DNA of 64,000 bases from Acanthaster planci (lineage: Eukaryota; Echinodermata; Asteroidea; Valvatida; Acanthasteridae): positions 78,234-142,233 of the forward strand of contig NW_019091486.1 of NCBI RefSeq assembly GCF_001949145.1, written 5' to 3'. The position numbers and the translations under genes are program-made. Position 1 is the stretch's first letter. Each line of letters opens with the position of its first letter. Positions 1 to 11,399 of the stretch are shown here, piece by piece. The notes below the pieces were generated by a model that searched no databases, was not told the DNA's origin, and saw nothing but the letters and a program-made list of their open reading frames with translations.

Positions 1-2929
1 TTTTAATGAGGAATTTTCTATTTTATTCTAAAAACCGTACAATTATAGATGAAATTCCTTTTTTCCAAGTAAGCACCATTATTATTATTATTATTATTTT
101 TTACGAATGAAGGACCTACCCTTAACCGGCCTCTGGATGGCAAAGGCAAAGTGTATTATGGCCCCCAGCCCAAAATTCTTGGACTCCCTTTAACTGTCAT
201 TTTTTTTTAATTCTTGTTTACATTTTCTTGGGTGCAGGAGCTATTGATCCACAAGTGCCACAGTTTGCTTAATCTTTGAACAGCCATATACAGCGTTTGT
301 AAGGAAAACAGCGCCCTCTTAGTTTTTAATTAAGCTCCTTTTACTATTTCAACAGTGGCCAGTCATGCATGACAAGAGGGATACCACCAAGGCATCATTA
401 GAAAGAATACTGTTTCGACTTTTCGGAGATCCTAATACATTATAGTCATATCTCATGGTTTGGGCATAATTACCCCTTTCCCCAGGGTTAAATTTTTTTT
501 TTGGTTTGTTTTTTTTTGGCTTTTTGTCAGTAGGAGACTATTTCCCAGCTCCCTATTTGCTATTCTGAGCACTCTGGCAAAGTACTGTTGATTCAAACTT
601 GATAAATGGACTCTGCGGTTTCGACTAGAAATACACTCAAGACCTTTTTTTTTTCTTGTGATGTCACAATCGTGCTAGACCACAATGTGTTGTGATGCTA
701 ATAAGTGAATAGTGTTGTGACGGTAATCTCCCTATTGATGATAAATTAGTTAAACATTCAGTGTTCTCACGTGCACCTGCACGTGGTTGAAGCTGCCCGT
801 AGGAATATATGGAATCACTGTGACCACAGAAGTCCAAACGTGGTGGTATTGTTTACATTTAGCACAATCCGGTAGCTTGGGTGAAAAAGGTCTACGCTTT
901 ACAATCACTGACAACTCTGTTTCTCTTCTTTGCTGCAAGACCTTTTTTTCATATCTACACTACCCCCAAACAGTGCATCGATATAGTTGGAAATCCGTGT
1001 TCTTCACCATTAATGTCACAGTAAATGTAAATCGTCAGTATTATTAATTAAAATGAAATAAGTGCATGCGATGAAAATGCGTCTAACCATATAAAAGCCA
1101 GAGACCGTTTGTTTATTTCTGTGTAGATATGACTTTTGTTTGTTTTTTTTCACTAGCCACTTAAATTGGCCTTAAATGTTTAATAGAAATTAATGGCTGA
1201 AGTTTGAAATCGTTTGAATGCGAAATATTTCTATACCACCACCAAACTTGGCTGGGGTAACATAAAACATGCATTTTCTTTGCCCTTAAAGAGCTTTTTT
1301 TTTTCAATTTTATTTTTCTTACGTTGAATCCTACTATACACCTCTCAGTGCTGCATCAGACGTTTCTCCAGGGCCCCTGCGGGCTCGGGAAAACAACCCT
1401 AACCTGAGGCTCATGTAATGTCTGAAGTTAACTCATCTGTAAATGCTAATAGAGCCTTGACCTACGGCCACCCATACCAGTCAAGAACTGCGTGATTTCT
1501 TCTGCACCGTGTGATTGCCTGGGTCGTCTCCTACCTGTTGCGAGTCCGGGGATGCAAGACCTGACTTCAGGACTAGGCCACGGGTTTGGGGGGGTATGCT
1601 TTTTTTTTTTTTTTGGTGTTTTCGTGACTCAGTCTGAAATTAGATTGGAAAATAACTTGGACTTCCATTCAGCCATGGTGACTGGGACTCAAGCTTGGTC
1701 GCGACTCGAGTCGTGTATTTTCCTTTAAAACAATGTGGGACGAGCGTACAATATTCTTTGTTAACGTGATTCGACGCTGGAACGCGAAAAATTGCATACA
1801 GGGTCCGTGGACGCGCGGGCACAAGTACACCACACACTATGATGTTATGCCGATAAGTGTCCGCTACCAAAAATGTCTGTCTGTCTCCACTGTGTATGCC
1901 CTGTACGGCAATACGCCCCATAAGGCTACTTGTAATTCCAGGTGGATATTATTATCTGGCATCACACCGGAGCGCGCATGCACATCATCATCGCCATCAG
2001 CAGCAGCATTGCAAAACAAGACCGGTTGGCTTGGACTCGGCCTCGAACTCGAGGCTGGTGACTCGCGACTCGGACATGGCACTGGTGACTCGACCACTAC
2101 AGCTACGTGAGCGGGTGTAGTAACATATGACAGTAAACTCAGTGTTGGTCAAAAATTGCAGCTGGCCTCAGTCCTCATACAGTCATCCAGCCAGGTTTTC
2201 ACCTTCTTTATCGTGGTCGCTAGTACCTTGCTTCGAATGTGTGAAAAGCTGCTTTGTTTTGTTTCCTCCAAAAATGTCCTCCTTTGAGAGCTCAAAGTTG
2301 ACTGTTTTGTCCTAAATGAGGCTCAGCCATGACTGTGGTCGTTCTTATTGCTCGGTCAGGCGATTCCAAGGATTGGAAGGTGAGGAAATGCAAAATTAGA
2401 ACGCAACCTGGGAGATGATTTGTGGATGAAGCGGTGAGATATAGTGTGTTGTAGATTGTTGTTCCCAGCGAACTCAGTCAAAAGAGATTTAGCAAACGAT
2501 GATTTTACCGAAAGGAAAATTCATTTTCTGAAAGAAACGAAGACAAACGACCTCAAGTCATTGCCATATTTGAGTTTATCCCGGTAGATTCTGCTTCAGG
2601 GAGCTGGTGACAGACCCAAAGGATCGTGTGACCTCATTCCACGTTGGCATCATGGAACCTCTGTGTAGGAAACTCGGTTATTCAGGCACCTCGGCACGCA
2701 CCAGCCCCATCACCTCAAGGGACATTTTGGTATAAACTGAGACGCTATAAAGAGCCCATGAAAAAATACATGTTGTGTCAATCCTGCAGTGTGAACAGCC
2801 TGGGGCCTGCACTAGCAAGACTGAACGATCACTCAAACTGCTTACGACACACAGTCCTGCCTCTTTGAAGCCTCTTCCAAGGCAACGAAATTACACGTCG
2901 GCATGGCGCAACGCTTTTGCCATTTTTCT

Positions 2930-3180
2930 TGTTATTACGGTGGCGCACACATGACGCGTCGTGTGTCGTGTCGTGCCGTCACCATCGCTTCGTGCTGTGT
3001 TATGTCCCTTCCTTGTCGCATTTTTTCTGCGTAAACGTTGCTTCTTCCATTGCTTGTCTCGTCTCATCGCTGTGCTTTGCGTCGTACATCGTGTCGTGTC
3101 GTACGTCGCGTATATTGCGTCGCCTAATGCACGACACGACGCACGACGCAACGTGTCGAGTGCTGCAACACATTGCTTCA
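2930..3180. repeat. CGTCGTG-rich inverted repeat
   Basis: A GCGTCGTG-type arm at 2956-2976 is matched with one mismatch by its reverse complement at 3129-3149 (GCACGACACGACGCACGACG). Further GTCGTGTCGTACGTC units lie between them. The overlapping open frames on both strands are by-products of the CGTCGTG repeat and are not treated as genes. It may be a non-autonomous transposon; no target duplication was identified. Confidence 0.55.
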
Positions 3181-4365
3181 TGGTGTTTTATATAGAGGGT
3201 GCCATCACTGTTTTCTTTCGGTTCGTAGAGTACACCATATCAGACAACTAATCACTGTGTATATGGAATCGTCCCTATTTAATCAAGGCAATAATCTGGC
3301 TGGGACAAAAAAACAATCAGATACGAGTCACGGCAGAGGTCATCGACAGAGAGGCTAGTTAGAGCGTGGTGTTTGTGTGGCTGTCCATCAGAATCAAACA
3401 CGGTGTCCCTTAATTTGGCACCATCTGTCCCAGTCTACGTGAAACAACATGATAATTTCATAAAACAAGCCTCCTGCAATCTTGGCAGTGTCTCGTGATC
3501 CAACTGATTACTGCTGACGAACCCTCAACAGGTGTTAGGCAAAAGCCTCAGAGATTTGTTGAGAACAACTGTTTAGTTTCATTGTAATATGGGAAAAAGT
3601 AATTGACATTAATCTCTACTAACAGAGGGCGCACTCTATTGAGACAGTACCCGAACTGAACTAGGACGTGTCCAGAATGGGCTTCTAGAGGCTATGGCTA
3701 CATCCATTGTAAGTGTGACCCCGCGTATATTCAATGGGCCTAGACCCAGACTTAACTGTACTCGACAAATTCCAGTCTACGACTTGAGCTGTCAATAAAC
3801 CGTTTGGATGTAGCATGCTTGGAAAACAACAAGCATATTAACACGGGTATCTATTAGCCGTTGGACTGCGACTACTACAGGCACATGCCAAATTACTGCC
3901 AGCGTTTTCCATGTTTTATCAATGACCGTGTGATATTAATACATAAATAGTTTTAACTGCAACTTTGCTATTACGAATTCAGACTAATAAAGCTTCAAGT
4001 CTCACACACATTGGATGGATATGTTTGTGATAGCTAATATGTTAGGTTGGATTTTCAAATATTTTATAAAAAAAGTCCGTTGTGCCATGTAACTCAGGCG
4101 AGGAACATGCACACCTCTTTGCATAAGAATGCTATAACTGTAACACTTTCAACTTTTCTGTTTACTGTAGATAGTTCGAATGTGTCTTTCGGTGACTATG
4201 CATTTACCAATAAATATGCCCTGGGAAATAGCGTGCATTTTTGTATTACAAAGGAATTGTTCCTGAATAGGTATTTTCAGCTCCTTTGACATAAAGGGTT
4301 ATGAGTGCCATTGCAGCACAATCCATGCTTTTCTTTAATAGTCGATGATGTCACCCCAAAAAATT

Positions 4366-4372
4366 GCATGGG
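4366..4372 (+). promoter_or_regulatory. Shared upstream motif GCATGGG of gene A
   Basis: The heptamer ends 313 bases before the gene A start codon. The same heptamer ends 313 bases before the start of B and 300 bases before the start of C. Function is unknown; it is listed because position and sequence recur at all three paralogues. Confidence 0.35.
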
Positions 4373-4684
4373 AACGGTAAAAGGAATGCCACTTCCGCGT
4401 TGGAGGTATTGAAGTGTGACACTAACCCCTCAGATTGCAATCAGTGGTGGTCCTCTATGGAGGAAAACACACTCAAAACAAGTTGTGTAAAAAACAATTG
4501 GGCAATATCACTTCATTTGACAACTGGTTCTTGGCTAATCATCCGTCGGTACATCTGGGGGCAAATAACTCAACTATTTAGCAGTAAAGGCACAACAGTG
4601 CAGTTGATGATACGGGAATCTTTGGGTGAATTTTGTCCACTAACCTTCCGTTCATAATCTGTAAATGTCTGAACTGCCGCTGAA

Positions 4685-6006
4685 ATGATGGAGGGATCTC
4701 GGGCGTTTGCTTCGTGTGCCGACCTGACAAACAGATTTCCAGGTAAGGCTTCAGAAGACACAAATTGTTTTCTTTCATAAGAAGAGTCCGGTGCTCTTTC
4801 CGATCTGCAGCATCTGATGTACAAAATCCCTCTGAAAATTATCTAGGGAAAATATCCAGCATTCCCGAGACTGTTGTTGGAGGTTTTTGTAGAAGCAGGA
4901 TTCATGTTTGTATGTACTTCACTAGACAGAATCTTTTCGTCATTTCAGATATGGAAAATGTGGAATTTAAAGCCAGTTTCGTTTTCAAAGGATATAAGCA
5001 CAAATATGAGGTACGGGAGGAAGGAAGGAGCAGGCTGCAGAGAGCAGGGCGTGCTCTGACAAAACCACTCCTGAGTCTCCTCACCGATCCTAAGCCGAGA
5101 CACACGCTCCGAGCACACGGCAGGCCTGGCGTTTCCCCTCCGCCGGTGCCTCAGAGGGGCCAGTCACTCGACGTCAACGGGGACGTAGTGGCTAGGAGAG
5201 CTCCACAAGACCCTCTCCCACTTCCTCCAGTTCACGAGGCTCCCAATACCAACCCTGGTCAATCGTTCGCCGATGAGATCCCCACACGTTCGCGCTCACA
5301 CAACGAAATCGAGGGAGTGCCGCTGGCCTCCGGTACCAGCACTGTCGAAAGCACGACCCCACCGCCAGTGCCTCCGAGGGACCACCGTTTGCGTTTCTAC
5401 ACGCAGCGCGAGAAGGCTAGGGACCACACGGACACAAAAGCAATGACAGTCCCCCTTCCACAGGCTTCCATCACCGAGACCCGGGCAGTGTTCCCCGCAG
5501 AAATCTCCCCATGTCTACACTCACACCACGGCAACAATGAACCCGTGTGTAGGCCAAGGACCACCCGTGCCAACGATTTCGAAAGCACGACCCAAGGCTC
5601 TTGTGGAAGAAAGCAAATCCCTGGCCCACCCTCCCCGTCCCAGGCACACGTAAGTAGGCACACGTGTGATCACGACAACATTAAGCACGGCGGGTACACT
5701 TACGGCATGTGTTTCCCTGAGGAGCTGCAAAGCCAGCCCGAGGCTGTGAGGGGTTACTCGTCATCCGATGAGGATCTGTACGCCAAGGAGAGCGATGAGA
5801 CATACGACAAGATGAAGCAGTTACGAGCCCTCCAAAGGCAACGGGCCCCCGTCCCCTCACTCTCGGCAGACCTTTTGGGCACGCAGTCAGCTGAGGATGA
5901 AATATCCAGCGATGAGCAGTATGCCATTTCATCCTGCCCTCCAGGGAAACAATGGCAAACAATCTCCGTACAACAACTCACAGGTGTACCTATCTTTTAT
6001 GTCTGA
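4685..6006 (+). CDS. Gene A: proline-rich tyrosine-motif protein, founding copy of an unrecognised family
   Basis: Two exons are predicted, 4685-4742 and 4949-6006, giving 371 residues. The donor is CAG/GTAAGG and the acceptor TTTCAG. The intron is phase 1, exactly as in genes B and C, which is why this start was chosen over the long open frame running through the intron. After a 19-residue leader comes MENVEFKASFVFKGYKHKYE, which aligns with the N-terminal motif of B and C. The middle is proline-rich with two class II SH3-ligand motifs, PPVPQR and PPVPPR. The acidic C-terminal part has SDEDLYAKESDETYDKMK, whose KESDE-x-Y-x-x-M-K core is shared with B, and Y-D-K-M fits the YxxM SH2 pattern. 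Exon 2 is much more GC-rich than its flanks. There is no signal peptide or membrane segment, so a cytoplasmic adaptor-like role is inferred. No database family is recognised, and the C-terminus could be altered if the GTGTAC near 5981 is a donor. Confidence 0.7.
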
Positions 6007-9000
6007 TCTTAAATTTGAGAGCTGAAATCCACGTCATCTGATAGCGTTTGACCTGTAAGAGTTTGAAAACAATGCGATATCGACCCAAACACCAATTAGG
6101 TTTGCACATAAAGCAGTTCAATTCAGTGGAACAAAATATTACCAATATACACAGACCATATTGGACTCACGCCAACTTTATGCATATTCTGTAACGTTGT
6201 TTACCGAACTCCGAAACCGACTAAAACAGCTCTGCAAATTCACAATGGCGGTGTTCCAGCCTGATCCTCAATGGCTGTCTATATATATTGAAAAATGGGC
6301 AGAACGTTGTGTCGCGAAATGTGGACTTTTGTCAGCAGCCTTAAAAATGGGCGTCCATGTTTCGATATTTGGTGCTATTTCACACCTGCCCAAACTGGTT
6401 CATACACCGGTTTGGGCGGCCAATAGCTATGGGGATAACCAAGAAAAAGCCGAGTTGTTTTCACTGAATGCGTGGAAGGTATTTCAGGTCAATGCGATGT
6501 GTTTCTTTTTGACATGCAACCATTGCATAGGTTTTATGTACTTGTGTTCCATCGCATTTCAAAAATGTGTCGCCTAAGCTAATTGAAATTTGCATGTTTA
6601 TGATCCAACGTGTTATGTTCTAGGTACATGGAAATCTTTAGTGTTCTGAGCATTACTGGGAAAATATACACAAATAAAAACTGTTGTCTGCCGCGGCATC
6701 ACGAGATCGCGTCCATGGTTGTTGTAAATGAATAAGAAGTACACTTTAACGTCATCAAATCATAGTTTGCTGCCCCCATGATACTCGGTTACGCTTACTG
6801 ATAGAGCTGTGCAGTGTACAGTATTGATGGAAAGCCCCTCAGCGTTTCCATTCAGATTTCAGTGAAAAGAATCATCGGGCCTTTAATTCTCTCTTTTTGT
6901 AAGGTACCCAATACCTACGTTGGACTGTACGCTGTGTCGCAATGCTGGAGCGAAGTCCCTGGGGATTTTTTTAAGGGGGGGATTTTTTTCATCTATTTGT
7001 AAAATGAAACCGGCTGACTATAACATTCAATCTATATTGTCCAGTTCCCCATCATATCTGTTATACATTTAATTTTACCTTTTTTAAATTCTTGCTAGCA
7101 GTTCTTGCCTTGATTCACTAGTGATGTTTTTACATGAGCAGTCATAGCATGACAGTCGTCAAAGCGTTCTTGAGTGGCATGATACCTCATAAATTTCCAA
7201 AGATATAAGCACACGGTTTCTGTGCTTGTTTCCTCCTAAACTTGCCTTAGCTTTTGCTAAATGGCAGCGTTCAGAGTTCAATTTCATACCAGTCACTTTT
7301 GCAACTTTGCTAACTTATTTTTCTTCCAGGTGTTGAAGCATTTCTGTGTCATCTCAGAAACAATCGGGCTCAGCCGATTAATTGACAACAAGGGTGAAAG
7401 TGATCTTTTGTAGGTCAAATTCAAAACCGGTTAAATTTGTCTCGAGGAGCTGGGAACACATCAAAGCCACGGTGAATTTTGGTCATTTCAAAAGATCAGT
7501 GATCGATCTTTTTCAATATCTGTCCATTTGTCAGATTTGAACTCGTCATCACGAACTGATGGTCATGTGCGTGTTTTAAAGGACTGAATTAGTCTTTGTT
7601 CTATCGATTTCAAGAATGCCTCAAACAAGTTCATAGAATGATGTACAATTTTGTCACTGTATTGCAAGTCAAACAAGTTGTAGGTTGAACAACCAATCTA
7701 TACCACAAGAAGATCTGAATCGATTCTGTGCGAATGATATTGGAGTACGAATGCATTTTCTTGCATCAATTTGAAGGTTAATATAAAGATTTATCGGGCT
7801 ACTCTCAGATGTTGACCCATAAAATTGGAAGTACATGGAAGTACGGCAAGTGTACATATTTTTAATTACGATATATAGACCTATACAACAAAATGTTAAC
7901 CATATACAAACTGTTATCTGATATTAAAAGTAGAAATGAATGTAATCACGAAAGCCGACATTAACAGAAAATAATATACAATCATGTGACGAACTCAAAT
8001 GATGTTTGTTTAACATTGATAGACAAAGAATGAGGAAAAAGGTTGTCATATTCGTTTGGCGATTAGGGACTGAGCGTTCACTAAGAGGTAAGGTAAATGT
8101 ATAAAATTGTTTGAACAAAAAGCAAATATGAGTGACTAGAGTAGAAATCAAACACAAATGAGAGGTTAGAAATTTTCGAAACAAATTTGAAATTAAGCCA
8201 TTTATGATTTGAGCGAAAAGGTTTCGAAAGGTGCGGCAAAGTTACATAAACAAGCACATGCACAATGTTCTTTTTGTTTTCAAACAAATAAAAACGTGCC
8301 TGATATAGCATTACAACATATTTGAAAACGTAAATGAAACACTGTTTTCCTCTGGTTACCTTTTCTGTGAGAGGAATAAGTCGTATTTTTTAAGAAAACA
8401 GCTCTAGAGAAATAGGCCTTACTTTGGAATTTTAGAAAAGGGACAGAGATAGAGGAAGAGATGTTTTCTTCTGCCGGCAACAATGATACATGACAGAATG
8501 AAAATAAATATCAGATTGTGTGGTAATAGACGAATTTCCTTCTTGATGACACAGTTCGGCGTAGACAAAAATTTTCGAAATGTCAAGATCTGGTGGTTGA
8601 AAAATATGCGGGAAAGGTTTGAAATTGATTGACACTGTGTGAAAAAATACTGCCTGACCCCTGCATGTGTACCAATCGTCTCTTCTGTACGAACTGGGGA
8701 AAAATGAATGAAAATAGGTATTATAATAGCCAGGACAACCCCAAATTGAAATCAGTCTGTCAAATGAAACTACTTGAATGACTTTCATTTTAAACTACTC
8801 TTTCATAAGTGGTACATTTAAGAATTTAATACAAACATAAAATTATGACTAAAACTTGGGATGTACAATACGATCGCAGCAAAATGGTTAAATATACCTA
8901 CATTCACCCAGATTTTATGACAGTAAATTCGCATAACCATTTACTTTGAAATAGTTTATCTATCCTTGATTACATGTTAACTTTGCACGCCATACTTGTC

Positions 9001-10267
9001 ACTGTTCGTAGGCTGCCGAAAGTTGCGTCTCACTCGTAACCAGGTCTACAAAAAGCATCTAAGCCGTAAATAAAAAGTCGTCTTTGACTAGCTGGGGTGG
9101 AGGAACAACCAAACATTAGGACTCGTGTAAAGTCTTTGGAAGTGAATTTTGCACTGATGCCATCCAGTTATCTGGACTCATGAATCCAAAAATAATGTAT
9201 TGTCCTCAGTCCTTGTTGTAATTATGTGCCGGTCCTATGGATTTTTTGGCTCTAGATATGATTCGAAGGTAGAGTATGGGGCATATTACACAGTTACAAA
9301 AAGTCTAAAATTGTTGCTTTCTGGAGAATTTCTCTGACTCTGTGCCACTAAGGTCTGATATCAGAGAAAGATAGGTTACATTCTGGAATTTCCTAAAGCA
9401 ACCAAGTTGCGGTGCAGAGGAATAATATATACATGTTTGATTCTGCAGATTTGAATACGTTAAAAAGCCCATCGAGGCCACCTTAAAACCTGAGCCTACG
9501 CACTTTTGCCTTCAGCTGTGCACACAATTAGAATTAGAATAATGAGCTGCCACGTCTGATGTCGGAGCATATCGAGTCAAGGACGCGAGGCATTGTAACC
9601 TAGTACTCACAATGCGTTGAACCTCGACCCTCATGCATGATCACTTTAGATAACTTGAATGCGGGTCATAAAAATATCAACATAACCAGACTGGCAATGG
9701 AGCCTATCTGGAGGTTTTACGGTCAAATTCAATAAAACCCATCCATCTAGTATTAACGACAACAAGAACAAAACGGAGCGTTTTAAGAGAAACATATTCC
9801 ACATGCATTCAACCATTATGAGATTACCTGAAACCTGTGTACAACTGTATCAAATCTATATACATTTTCTAGGAGTGTAGTTCTACTTTTACTTGTAATG
9901 TTTATCATGTTAAGCATACTGTTTGGACAGAAGTAGGAGAGGATATTTTCAAAGTGTTATTTGTAAGTGACCCCGATGGGCAATCTTCTTTTATTTTTGC
10001 TCATGCTCTGGTGACAAAAAGTGCCTCTTGCGATTAAAGCAAATGGCGTGCCTTTAAAAAAAACAGTTCTGAAAGATTTCTTTCTGAGAAACCATTCTTG
10101 TAACTTCTAATGAATTGAAACACTTAAATCTTTTCTTCCCTTGTTGTTGGAACACATAGTGATGTGTATAAAAACAAGCTGAACTGAATATTCACTGCAT
10201 GTTTTTCTTAACATTCAGTTTGTCATCTTGGCTGTGAAATGTGTAAACTGGCGTCAAACTTGTATAG
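6007..10267. other. Gene A 3' flank and intergenic DNA, no further gene
   Basis: AT-rich sequence with only short open frames that lack splice context or recognisable motifs. A possible polyadenylation signal for gene A lies at 6673-6678; otherwise I see nothing to annotate. Confidence 0.55.
6673..6678 (+). terminator. Possible poly(A) signal of gene A
   Basis: AATAAA is the first canonical hexamer noticed downstream of the gene A stop codon, about 670 bases away. A TG-rich stretch (CTGTTGTCTG) follows within 10 bases. Which site is used is unknown. Confidence 0.35.
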
Positions 10268-10675
10268 GGGCCATTCCAGGAGGTTTGGATACAATTTGTG
10301 ACGGTGTCCTTGTTACATGGGTAAATTTTACCACCTGTCATGACCTGTAGAGAAGTCATTTATTCTGTAAAAATAACACACATCCCTGTATTCAGCCTTG
10401 CAAGATGTATAATTTGGAATCCACACACACCCTTCCATATGCATACTTTTGGGTATTTCCTTTGTTCTCGTGTACAAAACTCCCACTCAACACTCCTTTT
10501 AGAGTAAATTTGAAATATATATTTCGTGAAATTCTTGTGGGGTACCACTTTAGTATTCCACAAGGATCAAAACTGGCCTTGTGGGGTATCTTCCATTGTT
10601 CCAGTACCCCACAAGGCATAATGTACAAGTGCACGGTGACCTCACAAGTTGTGCCCCAACCTCATGGAATGACCC
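10268..10675. mobile_element. MITE-like element with terminal inverted repeats
   Basis: The left end GGGCCATTCCAGGAGGTTTGG pattern (10268 onward) is mirrored by CCTCATGGAATGACCC at 10660-10675. The match extends inwards for about 45 bases (ACAATTTGTGACGGTG against GCACGGTGACCTCACAAGT). Inside are alternating copies of CTTGTGGGGTA and its complement at about 10536-10614. No transposase frame and no clear target duplication were seen. The right end lies just beyond the likely poly(A) signal of T1. Confidence 0.6.
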
Positions 10676-10693
10676 ATGAAAAATTGATGTACA

Positions 10694-10699
10694 TTTATT
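10694..10699 (-). terminator. Likely poly(A) signal of T1
   Basis: TTTATT on the plus strand reads AATAAA on the T1 strand, 130 bases after its stop codon. Cleavage would fall close to the border of the inverted-repeat element at 10268-10675. Confidence 0.5.
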
Positions 10700-10828
10700 T
10701 TCTACCGTTTGACCGTTTATACTCATTATTACCGACGGTTGGACAGATTCACGTACCCGAAAAGCATTTCTTTTTTTTTTCTATCAATTGGTTTAAGATA
10801 GATTCATTACGTTTTTGTTTAACAGATG

Positions 10829-11399
10829 TTACGGCTTTGAGTTGGAAGTTTTCTCTCCGTGTTGTTTCTTGGCATCAGCCCGCTCGGGTATGTACAGGTA
10901 ATTATATTTTGCTAGGTGTTGCTCCCCTGGGTCGAAGGCCACAAAGCAGCCGTCCGTGACCACTGCCAATTGCGTGAAGATGTGGTCCGTTTGGAACTCC
11001 TTGACGACTGCAACGTCTCCCTCTTTTGATCCGAACTCCATGACCAGAATTCCCCGCAGAACGGACACGATCAGGGCCCCCTCTGGCGTCGCCGCCACGG
11101 CCAGCTGGTCTGTTTGGGCGGGCGAAACTAGCCTTGCGGTCTCCCGTCCGCCCACGGTGTACCGCAGGATCTGGTTGGGCTTTGAGTGTGTGGCAACGAG
11201 AATGCTCTGGTTGCAGTCAACACAGACGTTGTTGATACCCATGGCCAGCGAACCCTTCGGAAGCTGAATTCGACGTAGGACCACGCCCCGTGAATGATAG
11301 ATGAACAGCTCATGTGACTTGCTGTCACCAATGATCACGTGGCCTAATTTCGAGAGCGCCAGGTTTGCTGGTTTCTCGTTGTCATATATGCATTTCCAT
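10829..11399 (-). CDS. T1 exon 4 (C-terminal NHL-like propeller and stop)
   Basis: Acceptor TTTGCAG. Opens with WKCIYDNEKPANLALSKLG and contains VIIGDSKSHELFIY, NVCVDCNQSILVATHS and CFVAFDPGEQHLAKYNY, each matched by a T2 counterpart. It ends in a short basic tail before the stop. Confidence 0.9.

Larger units (their letters stand above)
1..4684. other. Intergenic DNA, no gene recognised
   Basis: No open stretch here has splice sites, family motifs or raised GC that would support a gene. Visible content is simple sequence (an ATT tract near 79-98, several poly-T runs), ACTCG-rich repetitive DNA around 1670-2110, and a CGTCGTG-rich inverted repeat near 2.9-3.2 kb. In particular there is no minus-strand RING or B-box exon upstream of gene A, unlike the situation at genes B and C. 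Confidence 0.6.

Noticed and set aside
2891-3251. Three overlapping frames on both strands near 3 kb
   Set aside because: Composition is that of the CGTCGTG repeat; no family motif and no splice context.
4765-4948. Open frame upstream of gene A exon 2 that would extend the protein
   Set aside because: It begins without an ATG and lies between a good donor (4743) and acceptor (4948) at exactly the intron position and phase seen in B and C.
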